From contig MU004239.1 of the NCBI GenBank assembly GCA_010405405.1, positions 62,001-126,000 on the forward strand: a DNA stretch of 64,000 bases, read 5' to 3'. Origin of the DNA: Microthyrium microscopicum. Taxonomy: Eukaryota > Ascomycota > Dothideomycetes > Microthyriales > Microthyriaceae. Within the stretch, counting starts at the first letter, position 1, and every line of letters starts with the position of its first letter. Both the position numbers and the translations under genes were made by a program. The notes beneath the pieces were generated by a model. It made no database searches, was not told the origin of the DNA, and saw only the letters and a program-made list of their open reading frames with translations. Below, piece by piece: positions 23,136 through 35,040 of this stretch.

Positions 23136-24888
23136 AGGCGGACGTTAGATGAATATTGGGGGGGATAGAAGATTGGTGGTCTGTTCGTATATTTTGGGTT
23201 TAACGTTAGTCCTAAAAGGGTTATCACTCGTCGGTTGTGGCGGGTGTTGATAATTTAGCATAGAACGGAAAGGGATGGAAAGCTGGAGTAGTAGTAATAA
23301 TAATGTACGGAATCGTCTCCGTAGCATGCGGCAGTTGACACGGAAGCAATATAAAATGCGAAGATCTCGCAGTGAAGATCACCGCAAAGAAGGGTCCAGC
23401 GGTACAGATGATTCCTGGTAATAATAGATGCAGAAATAGCAAGATTCAAGTCAATCAATTTCCATCATAAGTTCGGGCCTTGGCAGGATTATGGTAACAT
23501 CCAAGGCACAGGGAGATTATCGCGAAAAGTAGACGGGATGGGCCATGCTAGATCAGATCCAACAAGATGGGTCAGCCGTCACGGGCATGACAGGCCATGA
23601 CACAGCTCCCATGGAACAAAGAACAGAAAATGAGAGTTTACATCTCAGAGCAGACTAATGATTAGATAGTCAAATACCAAGAAGATCAAGAAGTATTATG
23701 TGATGAGGCTTTGTTATTTCAATATGTAAGCTAGGCTAGTAGGTAGAAGAGAGGCCAAGAATTGGCAGGGACGATCTGTATCAAGCATCCGCACGCGGCT
23801 GCGGTATACGGGCGATTGGCGGACAAGTTACAACAAGAATTACAATTTACCAGCGGGCACTGGGCACTGGGCACTGGGCAGGTACAAAGCACTGTATCAA
23901 GGACGGCAAGAACGGCGTTTCGCCCGCGCCTTCCTCTCCAAAACCAATGATGATTATGCATTAGCAATTCAGCATCAAGTCAAGCAAATCCATCAATGAT
24001 CAAGCAGGCGCTGCTTCCTCGGAACAAATTGTAAATTACTACTCATGGTAATAATAGTTCTTCAGCCCTCGTCATGTGTGTTCCTTCCAGCAAGACCAAA
24101 TTACCAATAGCACTTGCTTACTTTGCTCCCACGCCTGTTGGTCGCGCCTGTCAAATTTGATGCACGCAGCCACCTGCCACTGCCTACTTTCCATTGCCCC
24201 CACCACATCAAATGCCCGCAGGCCCGCTGCTCTCTCTCTGCACATGCATCAAAACCCGCCCACACCACACCATCAACTTGCTCTTGATTCCCAGTTTCCC
24301 ACACCATAACAACTTCCATCCTACTCCCATTCTGGTCCTCCTCACCCACTTCCCCCGACGCTTTTATCCCCCTTCGCGGGCGGCCACTGATCTATTCAAC
24401 CCAACCTTCGCAAACCTTCGCAACATAGCCACCGCTCTGTTGTGCTGAGTCTTACTCATTCACCACCCTACTGTACCCGGACCCAGCGCTCAATTCCGCT
24501 TTCCTCACCACCAGTTAGCCCACCGCTTTTTGTCACTGGCAAGCTCGTTTCACCAGCTTTTCTCCCGTACCAAACCTCGGAGACTCTTTCAAACGCCTTC
24601 ACAGTAACTGAAGCCATGGATTCATAACACAAATATTGTCGGCCTGCTCGAAGCCATCCATTCACAACAATTGTTGTTTGCAGAACGCAAATCTCACTGT
24701 TCATAATTACCTTACTTCTATCAAAATCTTATACATCTCTCGGTCTTCTACAATCTCGCCACCTTCGCATTACCAACTGCTTTGTGCGCCGGCACGCACA
24801 CATTACTCCTTCGATCAGCTCTTGGCTCAGATCTACATCCTCTTTCCCTACATAATCACTTACTCGAAGAACTTTACCTTATCTCACC
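23136..24888. promoter_or_regulatory. Long upstream region / probable 5' UTR of DUF3295-like gene
   Basis: This 1.75 kb has no convincing gene. From about 24,060 the plus strand becomes pyrimidine-rich (many CCCAC, CTCT and CAAC runs), as in long fungal 5' leaders, and it runs straight to a CACCATGG start at 24889. Several small upstream ATGs are present, so translational control is possible. A heptamer GGGCACT repeats in tandem at about 23,855-23,881. Confidence 0.4.
23855..23881 (+). repeat. Short GGGCACT tandem repeat
   Basis: Three adjacent GGGCACT heptamers, with a fourth partial copy, lie about 1 kb upstream of the DUF3295-like start. Confidence 0.7.
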
Positions 24889-27108
24889 ATGGTTCAGCAG
24901 AATGGGAGAATATCCTTCGTATCCCCGCCTGACACGCGGACGATACAAAATCAACCGACGTCTACAGCCGAATCGGAAGAAGCTGGAGAGGCCGACGAAC
25001 CACCAGACCCTCAAATCCATGGATCAGCATCCACCGATTCCATGGCATCAACAAAATCCGAATTTCAGAAATCAGTCTACTCTACTCGTAAACCAACGTC
25101 CCTTCTAAGCCGAATACTCCATACTTCGGAAAGCGATTCGCACGTAGACGAAGACGACTATGCTTTCTACGAGCCCAATCGGACTACTTCCAGTGCTTCT
25201 ACTTATAGTAGAAGTAGCGCAGTCTCGGTCAATGAGCTGACCAGTGATGCTGGACATACAAGCGCACATACAAGCAATCCGGGTTCACCCACCTCCGCCA
25301 AAATAACTGGTATTCCTCCAGTCTTCAAGCAAAATTCATTCTTCACTCCAGCCACCATTCGTGCCGCCCCAACTGAATCTATTGCACCAATTCAGGCAGC
25401 TCCTGTGGAAGATGTTGAGCGCAAAGTGGAAGCAGGTCTTGGACGAAAGCGGTGTATCATGTTCGCTTGTGGCGCGAAATCCACAACGGAAGACAAGAGC
25501 GCATCAGAAAAGATGGTTGCAGAGGTGCAAAAGGCAGTGCCGCCACCCGCTCAACGCAAGTGCAGCCTGAAATTTGTCTGCCCTTTACCAGCTAAAGTGC
25601 AAACCAACGACTCCAAAAAGGGTTCCGTGAGGCTATCCAGCCCACCACCTCCTGCTAGACGTATTCAAGCTGTAAAGGTTCATCGTGGATCAGATTCCAC
25701 TGTCCGCACTGTTTCACCAAAAACAGTTCGCAAAATTGCTTCAGCAACTTTACGACCCCGGCGTGATAGTCAAGCTTCTGACATGTCGCGCTCCGAGGCA
25801 ACTCGATTTCATGAGTTCGCTAGTTCCGAAGAAGAAATTGATGACTGGACCAAGGAAGTCTCTTGCTTTCAACGCCGCCTAACCATTGATGACACCCTAG
25901 CCATGGAGAACAAGCTACGAAAAATTGGTCGTGAGGTTGAGGAAGAAGAGGCCGAAGAAGACGAGGAAGATGCTGAAGCAGCTGCAGTTGAGGATGATGA
26001 CGATGAAGAAGAAGAAGAGGACGAGGAAGAAGATGAGGAGGATGAAGACGTTGACCAATCTGTTCATTCTGGCTACATCTCCGACGAAGGTTTCCAAACA
26101 GATGATGAGCATGGATTCGCGCATTCGGATGATAGTGATGGAGGGTCGGATTACGACTGGTGGGCTCCTGGACGGTCAGCAGCTCGTGGCACCATTGAAC
26201 ATATTCGCCCTCCTCGACCTCGTCGTGGCTCCGACTCTACCATTGAATCTGTTCAAGAAGATGGAGCCATTCCCATCTCCCCGCATGTCCGCCGAAAAGC
26301 GTGTCGGAAATCCAATCGCCCAACCAATCCTCTGGAGCTACCTGACAGCACCGATTTCGTTTGTGGAACCCTCGACGAAGACAAGCCTCTGGAGCAAGCC
26401 TACATGAACCACCTCGAGAAACGTCGTGCCGCCAAACATAGAGCTGTACCCCAGGACATTGACCCAACGTTTCCAGCATCAGATCCTGAAATTGATGAAG
26501 AAGAAGACGAAGTGTCTGATCATGCCCCAACTGAAAGCGATCACCCGATCTTTGCTCATGGCTCCATGGACCTTGGGCCATCGCACCTGGTTGACGCAGA
26601 GCCTCGATCTTCAATTCCAAGAAAGCGTTCTCCAATACCATCACCACGACGTCTTCGCTCGCCTCCCCCAGCAAAGCGTATCAACCTTCACCGCTCGCCT
26701 CCACCAGTTCGGCGAGCTCGCTCTCCCGCTCCACAGCAAATTTATGGTCGCCAACGTCTCTCTAGTTCTGTTCCCCGTCGCCGATCTCAAGTTGCTATCC
26801 GTCAGGAGCTTGAAGATCAGGCTAATGGCGATGATGACAGCGAGAACACTCCTCGATTCAGTCGTCGAGCTGTTGATATTGTTATGGGCCTCGAGAAGAA
26901 GCGCCAGAGGCGCCACGAGAAGAACTTTGAGCGCTACCATCGCAAGACAGGCAAAGCGACTAAAAGCAAAGATAAGAAACACATCGCTCCTGGTAAGGGT
27001 GCAGAACGTATGCGCGACTTGGGTATCGGACTAAACGAGTATCGTGGTCGCAAAACCTCGCTCAATCCACAACACCCTGAAGAAGAGGTGCACATGCTTT
27101 CTTATTGA
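24889..27108 (+). CDS. Acidic DUF3295-like fungal protein
   Basis: A single exon codes 739 aa. The ATG sits in CACCATGG, an ideal context, and the N-terminus (GRISFVSPPDTRT) is of a kind seen in several fungal regulators. Residues ~180-235 hold two short Cys motifs, GRKRCIMFACG and QRKCSLKFVCP, which I associate with fungal DUF3295 proteins. A central run of Glu/Asp (about residues 345-395) is followed by HSGYISDEGFQTDDE. The C-terminal third is Arg/Pro/Ser-rich (SPPPAKR, RRARSPAP). It ends with a basic conserved-looking tail, FSRRAVDIVMGLEKKRQRR onward, plus GLNEY. The composition suggests a nuclear protein that binds nucleic acid or chromatin, but no activity is known. It is convergent with the sulfate permease downstream. 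Confidence 0.8.
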   Translation: MVQQNGRISFVSPPDTRTIQNQPTSTAESEEAGEADEPPDPQIHGSASTDSMASTKSEFQKSVYSTRKPTSLLSRILHTSESDSHVDEDDYAFYEPNRTTSSASTYSRSSAVSVNELTSDAGHTSAHTSNPGSPTSAKITGIPPVFKQNSFFTPATIRAAPTESIAPIQAAPVEDVERKVEAGLGRKRCIMFACGAKSTTEDKSASEKMVAEVQKAVPPPAQRKCSLKFVCPLPAKVQTNDSKKGSVRLSSPPPPARRIQAVKVHRGSDSTVRTVSPKTVRKIASATLRPRRDSQASDMSRSEATRFHEFASSEEEIDDWTKEVSCFQRRLTIDDTLAMENKLRKIGREVEEEEAEEDEEDAEAAAVEDDDDEEEEEDEEEDEEDEDVDQSVHSGYISDEGFQTDDEHGFAHSDDSDGGSDYDWWAPGRSAARGTIEHIRPPRPRRGSDSTIESVQEDGAIPISPHVRRKACRKSNRPTNPLELPDSTDFVCGTLDEDKPLEQAYMNHLEKRRAAKHRAVPQDIDPTFPASDPEIDEEEDEVSDHAPTESDHPIFAHGSMDLGPSHLVDAEPRSSIPRKRSPIPSPRRLRSPPPAKRINLHRSPPPVRRARSPAPQQIYGRQRLSSSVPRRRSQVAIRQELEDQANGDDDSENTPRFSRRAVDIVMGLEKKRQRRHEKNFERYHRKTGKATKSKDKKHIAPGKGAERMRDLGIGLNEYRGRKTSLNPQHPEEEVHMLSY

Positions 27109-27873
27109 ACCTGGCACTTTCATTCCCGTCAGACCAAACACTTTAACATTGAGCATTTTCATTCCTGGTCAAATTTGTAAGACTCGGTATTCATACATCA
27201 GCGATGGCGTTCTGCATTATTGTTGCTTTCTTTCTTTTGTGTTCTGTACATAGAAATACCCCCTTGTGTTTTTTTCATGCTCTCGTTGCATATTTTCATG
27301 TGTTCTCTAGTATCTTGTGTATATTCACCTTCAATTTTCAATACATTATGATCATCAACACCTCCTCTTTGGCAATCAAAGTGACCATGCGCCGAGTGGA
27401 TTCAATATTCGGACGACAAAATTGTGCCAATTTCTCGAGCCGGCATCGCTTGTAGCTTCCTAATTTGAATAGACTCGGCTCGTGGGATTGCGGGCCAGGC
27501 AAGCGGCGGGCGGGCGGTAGTGGCGAACCACGTTTCTGACATTTCTAAGATGACGTCACTACAGCATTTTTACTTCTAAATGGGCGATTGAGTTTTTTAA
27601 AGGTGGAGTCGATGACTTGATTTGAAATTTTTGAACTTGAATGGGCAGTGGGGTAAATGATAACAAGGAATGGAATGGGAAAGGACAGCGAGGAATGATT
27701 TGTAACTTTCATGACAAAGATGATACCACCATATTCTGGAGGCTATTGTAAAGGAGTATCAACTTGACAAGAGAAACGGTACGGGAAAGTTCATGTTAGA
27801 AAAGCAGCCATCTTCATTAATATCCCAAACGCCAAATCTAGGGTATCTACTCTATTATTCAAGAAACGTATAT
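27109..27873. other. Convergent 3' region between two genes
   Basis: T-rich 3' UTR-like sequence follows the DUF3295-like stop. The segment also holds the 3' flank of the minus-strand permease. No gene or repeat is seen. Confidence 0.5.
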
Positions 27874-30478
27874 CTATGTTGTAGCTCCAAGTTCTTCCAA
27901 ATACGATTCTTTCCACTCTTCGAAAAGGAGAGCGCTTTTGACAGCCGCATCAACATCGAGATGGAAAAACGGCCTGTTCACCCCATAAAGATTGTTGCGA
28001 ACAGAAGTGTTCTTTCCCTGCACATGCTCAAGCTGCTCAACATTTGAGATTCCGTCCTTCTGTTCGTTAACTTGCATACTTTCAATCATTTCTATATCCG
28101 TCTTATCATTCGAATGTTTGACCGTATCGTTAACTTCACCGCCCAGTGCTGAGTCCGCTACACTGAAGACGGATTTCCACTCTTTCGGAAGTCTTTCGTC
28201 TCCATTAAATGTTGGGTAACCGAATTTGGCCGATATCAACGCTCGCTTGATCCAGCGACTTTGGATGCATGCGAAGTGCCACTGGACACTTGTTGGCGCT
28301 GCGTGTCGATCAAGCACTTGTCTTATATCGATGAGATTTTGTAATGATGTCAAATCGATTCGACTGACGCTCGAAAAGTCCAGAATGACAGCTTTTAGCG
28401 TAGGCTCAAATTCACGATCTGGCTCTTCCGTCATTTTATTCGATACCATATTCCATGGTATGTCGCCCTTTTTCTCGTACTTCTTTGACTGTGTTGTTCG
28501 AGTATATTCGGTTATCCCATTTGCCATATTTTCAAGTTGATTACCCGCGTTGGCGTAGTTAAAGCCATCAGTGAAGCGGTATATGAAGATGCCTGGGTAA
28601 GGCCTTTCTAGGTCAACTCTTGGATTGGAACCGTCGCGTCGATCGAGTGGTAGGTAGACTGTTTTGCCGCTTCCAGCGTCTGAGATTTTGCTGGAATCGA
28701 AGGTCTCAGGCTCTTTGCCATTACCACCTGGGACGTATTGGATTTTAATGCTTCCGAGAAATTTTCCGTGGGCGTTGAAGATTCCGGAGATGAGAACAAT
28801 GATGGAGAGGGCAATTGTGGCGAAGATACCTTCCTGGATTCCGACGAAGATGGTGACGAAAATACCGGTGAAGAAGACGAGGAAGTCTAGTGGGCTGATT
28901 CTCCAGAATTGATATACTTGAGATGGCGGTGTGATCACTGCAAATTGTCAGCTTCAATACACGGAGCTATTTGAAGTCTACTTACTGTCTCCAATGGCAT
29001 GGATAATAACCGACGATAGAACCGATTTTGGTACGAAGAAGAAGACTGGTGTTAAAGTGTAAATGGCCACCAATACAACGATAGCTGTGATTATTCCAGC
29101 TAGTGGCGTTCGAGCACCAGCCTTGGAATTGATAGCCGTAGAAGAAAACGATCCTGTTGCACCAAAGGCACCTACCATTGGACCTAGAATATTGGTCGCG
29201 CCGATAGCAGTCAGCTCGCTAGAAGGATTGATAGTATAGTTGTTGATTCTGCCAAACGATTTTGCAATCGAAATATGTTCAATCAGGAGCACGATGATTG
29301 CAGATGGAAGATTTCCAGCTACTGCACTCATTACCTTGCTGTTCAGTGGTGGGAGCGCCGGTTTATGAAGTCCTACTTCAGTCAATTTTGTTGCTCGTTT
29401 TTCACCTCGAGCACAAGGTTGGCTTACCTGCTGGTATAAAGCCAATTAGATGAAAACTAGGCTTATCTTTGTGCGTGCGATTGACCAGGAAAGATATGAG
29501 CGTGTAGAATAGGATGACAAAAACCGTCCTCAAGCTGGAAATGAAAAAGAAGACTTTTCCTTTCGACACAAAACGGGCTGATGCCCATCCACAGAACCAC
29601 TTGACAAGATAGAGCATGGCTAGAGCCGACACCCCAACAGCAGCGTCCATCTGCATATGCCCAAGGTTTTTGAAAATATCAATGACAATCTTGTAAGTGA
29701 CGTCTCTGGAGGAAACTTTGTCCAGTCCAAGCATGACGGGAATTTGACCAACTGACACTGCAATTGCTGAGCCTGTAATGAACGATGCCACTGCGGGCAT
29801 CGATATCAGGTCCACGAGCCAGCCTAATCGAAGCAAACCCATACCAATGATTATGATACCACAGATCAAGGTTAAGCTAGCAGCTATCTCAGCTGGGAGA
29901 AGATTTGGTAGTTTGGTTCCAGCATCTGCAACAATTGTTCCCATCACGGTTGATGCTACAGCAACTGGTCCTATATTGATATCCTTTGACGTTCCAAACA
30001 TCCAATAGATAAGTGAGCCAACGAAAGAACTGTAGAGGCCATATTCCACGGGAATTTGTGCTAATTTTGCATATGCCATTGACTTGAACCAATTAGCATA
30101 ATCTAGATAACTTGCAGTGACAGCTTACCTTTGGCACGAGCACAGCTCCTACAGTCACTCCTAAACGATCCGTTAACACATTCTATTCTAGAACTCTATT
30201 GGCCACATACCCGCGATCAAGTCGCCAATGAACCATGTTAGATTGTAGCTCAAAATCCACTGCGTAAATGGAAAGGTATCCGCCACATATTTTAAGACTC
30301 CTGGACCCGTTGGAGCTGTCGCTCGCAGCCATTCCCTGACTGTCGGCTCCTGATCCACGTACCCGTCGGGAAGGGCCGCAGTAAAAACAGCATCCTGTGC
30401 AGTGTTCTCTGCCTTTTGCTTCCGATGATGGCCAATGAAAGGCACCTTGTTTATGAAAGGAGGCCGTTCAGAGTCCAT
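27874..30478 (-). CDS. SulP family sulfate permease with STAS domain
   Basis: Five exons on the minus strand: 30478-30211, 30160-30129, 30082-29428, 29372-28986 and 28937-27874. They give about 801 aa, the usual fungal length. The 32-nt exon 2 codes GVTVGAVLVPK; joined to SMAYAKLAQIPVEYGLYSSF it makes the first SulP signature. Membrane segments follow (residues ~100-560), including EHISIAKSFGRINNYTINPS and ATGSFSSTAINSKAGARTP, both hallmark motifs of sulfate permeases. The C-terminal STAS domain contains LKAVILDFSSVSRIDLTSLQ, the nucleotide-binding-like loop. It should import sulfate (and analogues) at the plasma membrane for assimilation. The acceptor of intron 3 could be 29372 or 29375 (one residue difference). 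An ATG at 30553 upstream is possible, but MDSERPPF at 30478 fits the family's start better. Confidence 0.9.
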
Positions 30479-32373
30479 GGTGAGAGACACTGGAGGGTGA
30501 AGCCAAAAACTCGAGAGCTTCGAAAGACCAATGAGAGTCCAGGAACCGAGCACGTTGTTGGATTTGGAGACCAGATTGGCTTTGCTGATTGCTTTGGCAT
30601 TGATTTATGTATACTCTGTCGACTGGGGAGCCTACGTATGTACGGGTCTGTGCAAATAGAACGACGGGGTTCGACTAATGAATCTACCACGGAGCTCCAT
30701 GACTTTACTCATGGGACTTGATATTGGCTCTCTGTTTACCGTGGGACACTTCAAAGCCCAATAGCCATGGCTTGAGGATTCTGAAAATGATTGACTCTAC
30801 TAAATCGCTCTACGTGAGGTCAGCTTTGGAAGCATTAACATCAAGTCCTTTAGCGGATTCAAACTTGCTCTTAGCAAGGCTCTACACAAACACAAGAAGT
30901 GGAAACCTCCAATTGCTGATTTGATAGTGGGAGAAACGGGGGCTGAATGCTTATCAGAAACAAGCTTTGATACGAGATCTAACCGTCCGCAATTAATCAA
31001 TCTTGTTCCCATGAGGGCATATCACTTTATGCTTAAAATCTTTAACCTTGTACGGTCTAGTGCTCCATGGGCCCTGATTGATAATGATCTTAATCAAATC
31101 TAATAAAGCGCAGGAGCAGCAAAGCTGAGATTGCGTGATTGTGAACAGGAAGGTAAGAAGAAGGGTGAAAGATGAAATCTGGGATGAAGGACAAACCAAT
31201 CGAAATATAAGCTAAGAATTGTTATTCTGAGGATGTGCTGTGAGCGATGAATTACCTTGTGTCTGATCAAAGCCAAGGCGGCTAAATTATAGATAAGGTT
31301 TCCCTAACTTTCATCCTCAAAACCGTGGATATTCTTGGAAAGGGAATATGGGAATACAGAAGGGTCTTGATTCCGTTTATGAGCTTACTTACTGGTCACA
31401 GTTGTATGGAGGAGCCATTGAAATCACAGTGATCAATCCGCATAGGTACTAGCGACTACTTGCGCGATTTCATTGAATTACCAAACAAGTCATTCAGAGG
31501 AAGCTAATAGGTTACTGGGGGCACGTTTAATATGGTACCTAATGTTTCCTGGCGATAATATGAACTTGGCCCCTCGTAGAGTCGAATTCTATATTTACCC
31601 ACCCAAAATATTTGCTACAGTAAGTTATAGAGACGATACACGAGAGAGGAGAAACAAATACAATGGGTAAGAAAGTAGGAAGATCTCGAAACATCAACGA
31701 TTGCAGAGTTACAACAGAGTTTTACGATTGTTTCCAACACAACTATAAAAAAAATGAGAACATCATCTTGTGATTCCCAATTGTTCTCATATTTCGCTTG
31801 TGTCTTCACAAAAGAATGTACCGCTTTCATTCCCAGAAAACACCGCCTCATGATTTACAGTCACTGGACATTTGCATCGTTCTTAGTTCAAAAGGTGGGT
31901 TTGTATGAATGCTCATACCAAAGGTTTGATTAGCTCCGGTAAGAGAAAAGGAAACTTATGTACCTATGCGAAGGGAGCGATGCTTCATCAAAATCGCACA
32001 TAGCGGAAAGGTCGGTGCGTTCTTGCTCAGTTTCTATTCCAGTATTCGTTTCGAAGAAGATAATGTATATATCTCCAAATCGGCAAATTTTGAATATCAA
32101 CAGGATATCCTGCTGCGAAATAGTGGTATGCATGGAAAGTGACGAAGAGAATCCATCCGATCACGGCCAACGTCCGGCTTACTATGACGAGTGATATGGC
32201 TGGGAACCCTCACGACTTGAATTGCCATCTCCATGACCAGATCCAATTCTCATGTCTGTAGTTTGACATATCATTAAGAACCCAGAAGGCTTTCCAGAAG
32301 ACAATTAGGTATTGAGAAAATGCGCACAGTGTCATTAATTGAAAACGACCAAGTGCATAAAATCCACATTGAT
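30479..32373. other. Intergenic, no gene seen
   Basis: Almost 1.9 kb with only short frames on both strands. It includes the permease promoter on one side and the oxidase promoter on the other. I see no domain, RNA or repeat. Confidence 0.4.
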
Positions 32374-34135
32374 ATGGCTCACAAGAACATCGTCGTTGTT
32401 GGGTAACTCGCTTCCCCTTCTTTAGCTACATTCGCTGATTCTACCAGAGCAGGAGTAGCAGGCCTCACCACGGCGCTGCTGTTGTCAAGAGATGAACGGT
32501 ATAGCATCACTGTGGCGGCCAAACATATGCCTGGCGACTACGATATTGAATACGCCTCTCCATGGGCGGGTGCGGACTATCTACCGTGAGAAATCCCTTC
32601 AACAGTACCGATTAGCATTTTGACAGATCATTGGAAGGGTCTCGGTCAGGGGGACAGATGCTGCGCAATGGGATAGAAGGACTTGGGAATACCTTCAAGA
32701 CTTGGCTGAAAATCATTTGGATGCTGGCGTACACTTTCAAAGTAAGAAAAGGGGATATTCTGGATTGTGTGAGAGAGCTGATTTTGTTATTAGCATGCAA
32801 GCAACAAATTCGCCAAAAGGATTGGGAGGCTAGGGAGAAGCCATCACTGCCTGATATCTGGTGGAAAGATATGTTACCCGATGTGAGAGCCATATACAAG
32901 AGATCATTAGCGGAACAATTCTCGTACTTACAACCATAGTTCAAAGACACCACTAACTCAGAGCTTGAACTTGGCTTTGCTTCTTGTAGTTTCACTTCAG
33001 TGTGCATCAACACAGCAATTTACCTTCCTTGGTTACTTTCGCAATGCCTAAAAGCAGGAGTACATCTCAAAAGAGCAGTGTTCACTCACATCTCCGATGC
33101 AGCTGCTCCATGTGTACACCACTCTGGACAACAAGCAGATCTGCTTATTCACTGCACTGGCCTATCTGCTCGAAATCTTGGTGGTATTGAGGATAATACA
33201 CTTTTTCCGATCAGGGGGCAATTAGTCATCGTACGAAATAGTCCTGGAGGTAATTACTCTATAGTCGATGGCCAGAGACAGTCAGATGAAGTTACATATA
33301 TGATGACTCGTGCTGCTGGTGGAGGGACAATATTGGGGGGTTGTACTCAAAAGAACAATTGGGACTCGCAGCCAGATCCTACTCGTCGGTTAAGAACACG
33401 ACCGCCGTAGGCGGTCAGGGACAGCTCAACGAGGAGTATAGCTCAACGAGGATTTAATTATAACTTTACCATAGTTAGATATTATCTTCTAAAAAGTTCA
33501 TAGTACTTACTTATAAAGTCAAAGTATCTATCTACTAAATCTTAAAGAATTTAAATAATAGGGAGCTTTATTTACAAGGGTATAAAGAAATAACCTTTAG
33601 AAAAAATTCTCTATAACTTTATAGCCTATGGCTAGATTTTTCTAAGAATAAGATATACTTTAGAATAGATACCCTTCTATCTATATATAAAGTTTTGTAT
33701 TCTTTTATTAAGAAATAATTAAATAATAATTTATTTTATATAAGGAATTGGCTAAATATAAGAAGAATGTTGGCCTGTGCGTTAGGAATTAAGCCAATCA
33801 AGATTAATTCCTCGTTGAGCTGTACTCCTCGTTGAGCTGTCCCCGATCGCCTACGGCGAGCGTGATCTTATCCGATGAGTAGTCTCGCCTTAAGAATCAT
33901 GAAAAGATGTATAGATGTCTGCCCTGATTTGACAGATGGAAAGGGCATTGAGAATCTCGATATCATTCGTCATGCTGTTGGTCTACGTCCAGCACGGGAG
34001 AACGGGGCGCGTGTTGAAAAGGAGAAGATTGGTGATATATGGGTTGTACACAATTATGGTCATGGTGGCGCTGGTTATCAGTCGTCGTACGGGTGTGCTG
34101 AAGCGGCAGTTGCGTTGGTGAATGAGGTGTTGTAG
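32374..34135 (+). pseudogene. D-amino-acid oxidase (FAD), coding exon split by a MITE
   Basis: Exons 32374-32402, 32448-32585, 32638-32741, 32794-32882 and 32940-33379 read through in frame. The starting text is NIVVVGAGVAGLTTALLLS (FAD-binding Rossmann). It is followed by EYASPWAGADYLPVSV, WDRRTWEYLQDLA, AGVHFQ and TYMMTRAAGGGTILGGC, all in DAAO order. At 33380 a 498 bp element interrupts the exon. Coding resumes at 33882 with LALRIMKRCIDVCPDL and ends WVVHNYGHGGAGYQSSYG to stop at 34135, the family's C-terminal FAD signature. With the insert, translation would end at 33408-33410 after about ten foreign residues and lose the last ~84. No PTS1 tripeptide is present (ends NEVL). The enzyme would oxidise D-amino acids to keto acids, ammonia and H2O2. 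An in-frame ATG at 32320 is a less likely start. Confidence 0.85.
33382..33879. mobile_element. MITE, ~75 bp inverted ends, TA target duplication
   Basis: The element starts CTCGTCGG and ends CCGATGAG, flanked by TA at 33380-33381 and 33880-33881. About 75 bp of each end are inverted copies with a few transitions. Both include CGCCGTAGGCG and a doubled AGCTCAACGAGGA motif. The 340 bp core is AT-rich and non-coding. The size, TA duplication and long ends fit a non-autonomous Tc1/mariner-type (Fot1/pogo-like) element, but the exact family needs a full-length relative. It lies in a coding exon of the D-amino-acid oxidase gene. Confidence 0.9.
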
Positions 34136-34671
34136 TTGAGAACGCGCTGAGCAAAACACGAGGTCGTTAATCGGCGTGGTGATATCATGAGAAACGCGCT
34201 GTATATCCCACATCGTGGTCTGGGGCTGGAAAGGTGTCGGAGGCATTGGGGCTGGGTCAAAGCAGCCTCCTTTCAGCCTTACGTTATCGTTTGCAGAAAG
34301 GCCCGCGAACATTCGAAGACGCCTCGATCTTTCTGCAGCCACCCACCACATGAGGCACTACTACGGTACTTTTCTAAAAAAAGGTATACGAAATGACAAA
34401 ATCAAGCCTCAGGAGGCAATATTCCGATGATACGAGTTTGTGTACAATAATTGAAGGCCCGAATGTTTAACTATGAATGTATGAGTGTGTTCCAAGGTTT
34501 CATACAAGTGATGGAATGCGGCTCAACTCGGGCAAATCTTAGGAAGATCGATGGCTCGGCTATGATTCATTTTTTGTATAAACTTTTGACTTAGCTTCCA
34601 ACAATGCTTGTTATAGTTACATTGATAGTTACATTTTGACAGCTCAATCATTGAACACAGCTACGCGATCT
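34136..34671. other. Intergenic, no gene seen
   Basis: 3' flank of the oxidase gene. Short frames on both strands are unsupported. Confidence 0.4.
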
Positions 34672-35040
34672 TCAATGAGAAGCAGGGGATCTCATGCGAA
34701 CGACTTTGGTATTGGCTACGCGTCTGACTTGCGTGTCCGCAAGCAACCATGGCAAGGCAATTAAGGATCCAATGATGAAGTCGGACAAGAGGCGTTGTTG
34801 TTTAGGCGAACGGAACAGAATGTGACCATTATTTTGAACCTTTTCGTACTGGACAGTGGACAGGACCAGACTGGCAGTACTGGGGGCTGATCCCAACAGA
34901 TGCAAGGGGGTGGACTGTTTCAGAGTGGTGCTTTCGTTTGACACTTGTAACCAGTAGACGATTTCTAACTGGTTCGTGGCAAAGTCTTCCTCCAACTGTC
35001 CTCCAACTGTCAAGAACAGGAGCAAGATGAGCAACCGCAT
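34672..35040 (-). CDS. Possible small secreted protein, 122 aa
   Basis: A minus-strand frame begins MRLLILLLFLTVGGQLEEDF, a good signal-peptide profile, and continues as an ordinary-looking soluble sequence to RMRSPASH. It has no Cys and no family resemblance. Nothing else (homology, introns, promoter) supports it, so it may be chance. Confidence 0.25.
   Translation of the reverse strand: MRLLILLLFLTVGGQLEEDFATNQLEIVYWLQVSNESTTLKQSTPLHLLGSAPSTASLVLSTVQYEKVQNNGHILFRSPKQQRLLSDFIIGSLIALPWLLADTQVRRVANTKVVRMRSPASH

Noticed and set aside
25925-26407. 160-codon basic frame in the DUF3295-like gene
   Set aside because: Same-strand shadow produced by the Glu/Asp run in another frame.
24889-30478. 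Biosynthetic gene cluster around the permease
   Set aside because: No polyketide synthase, peptide synthetase, terpene cyclase or tailoring set is nearby.
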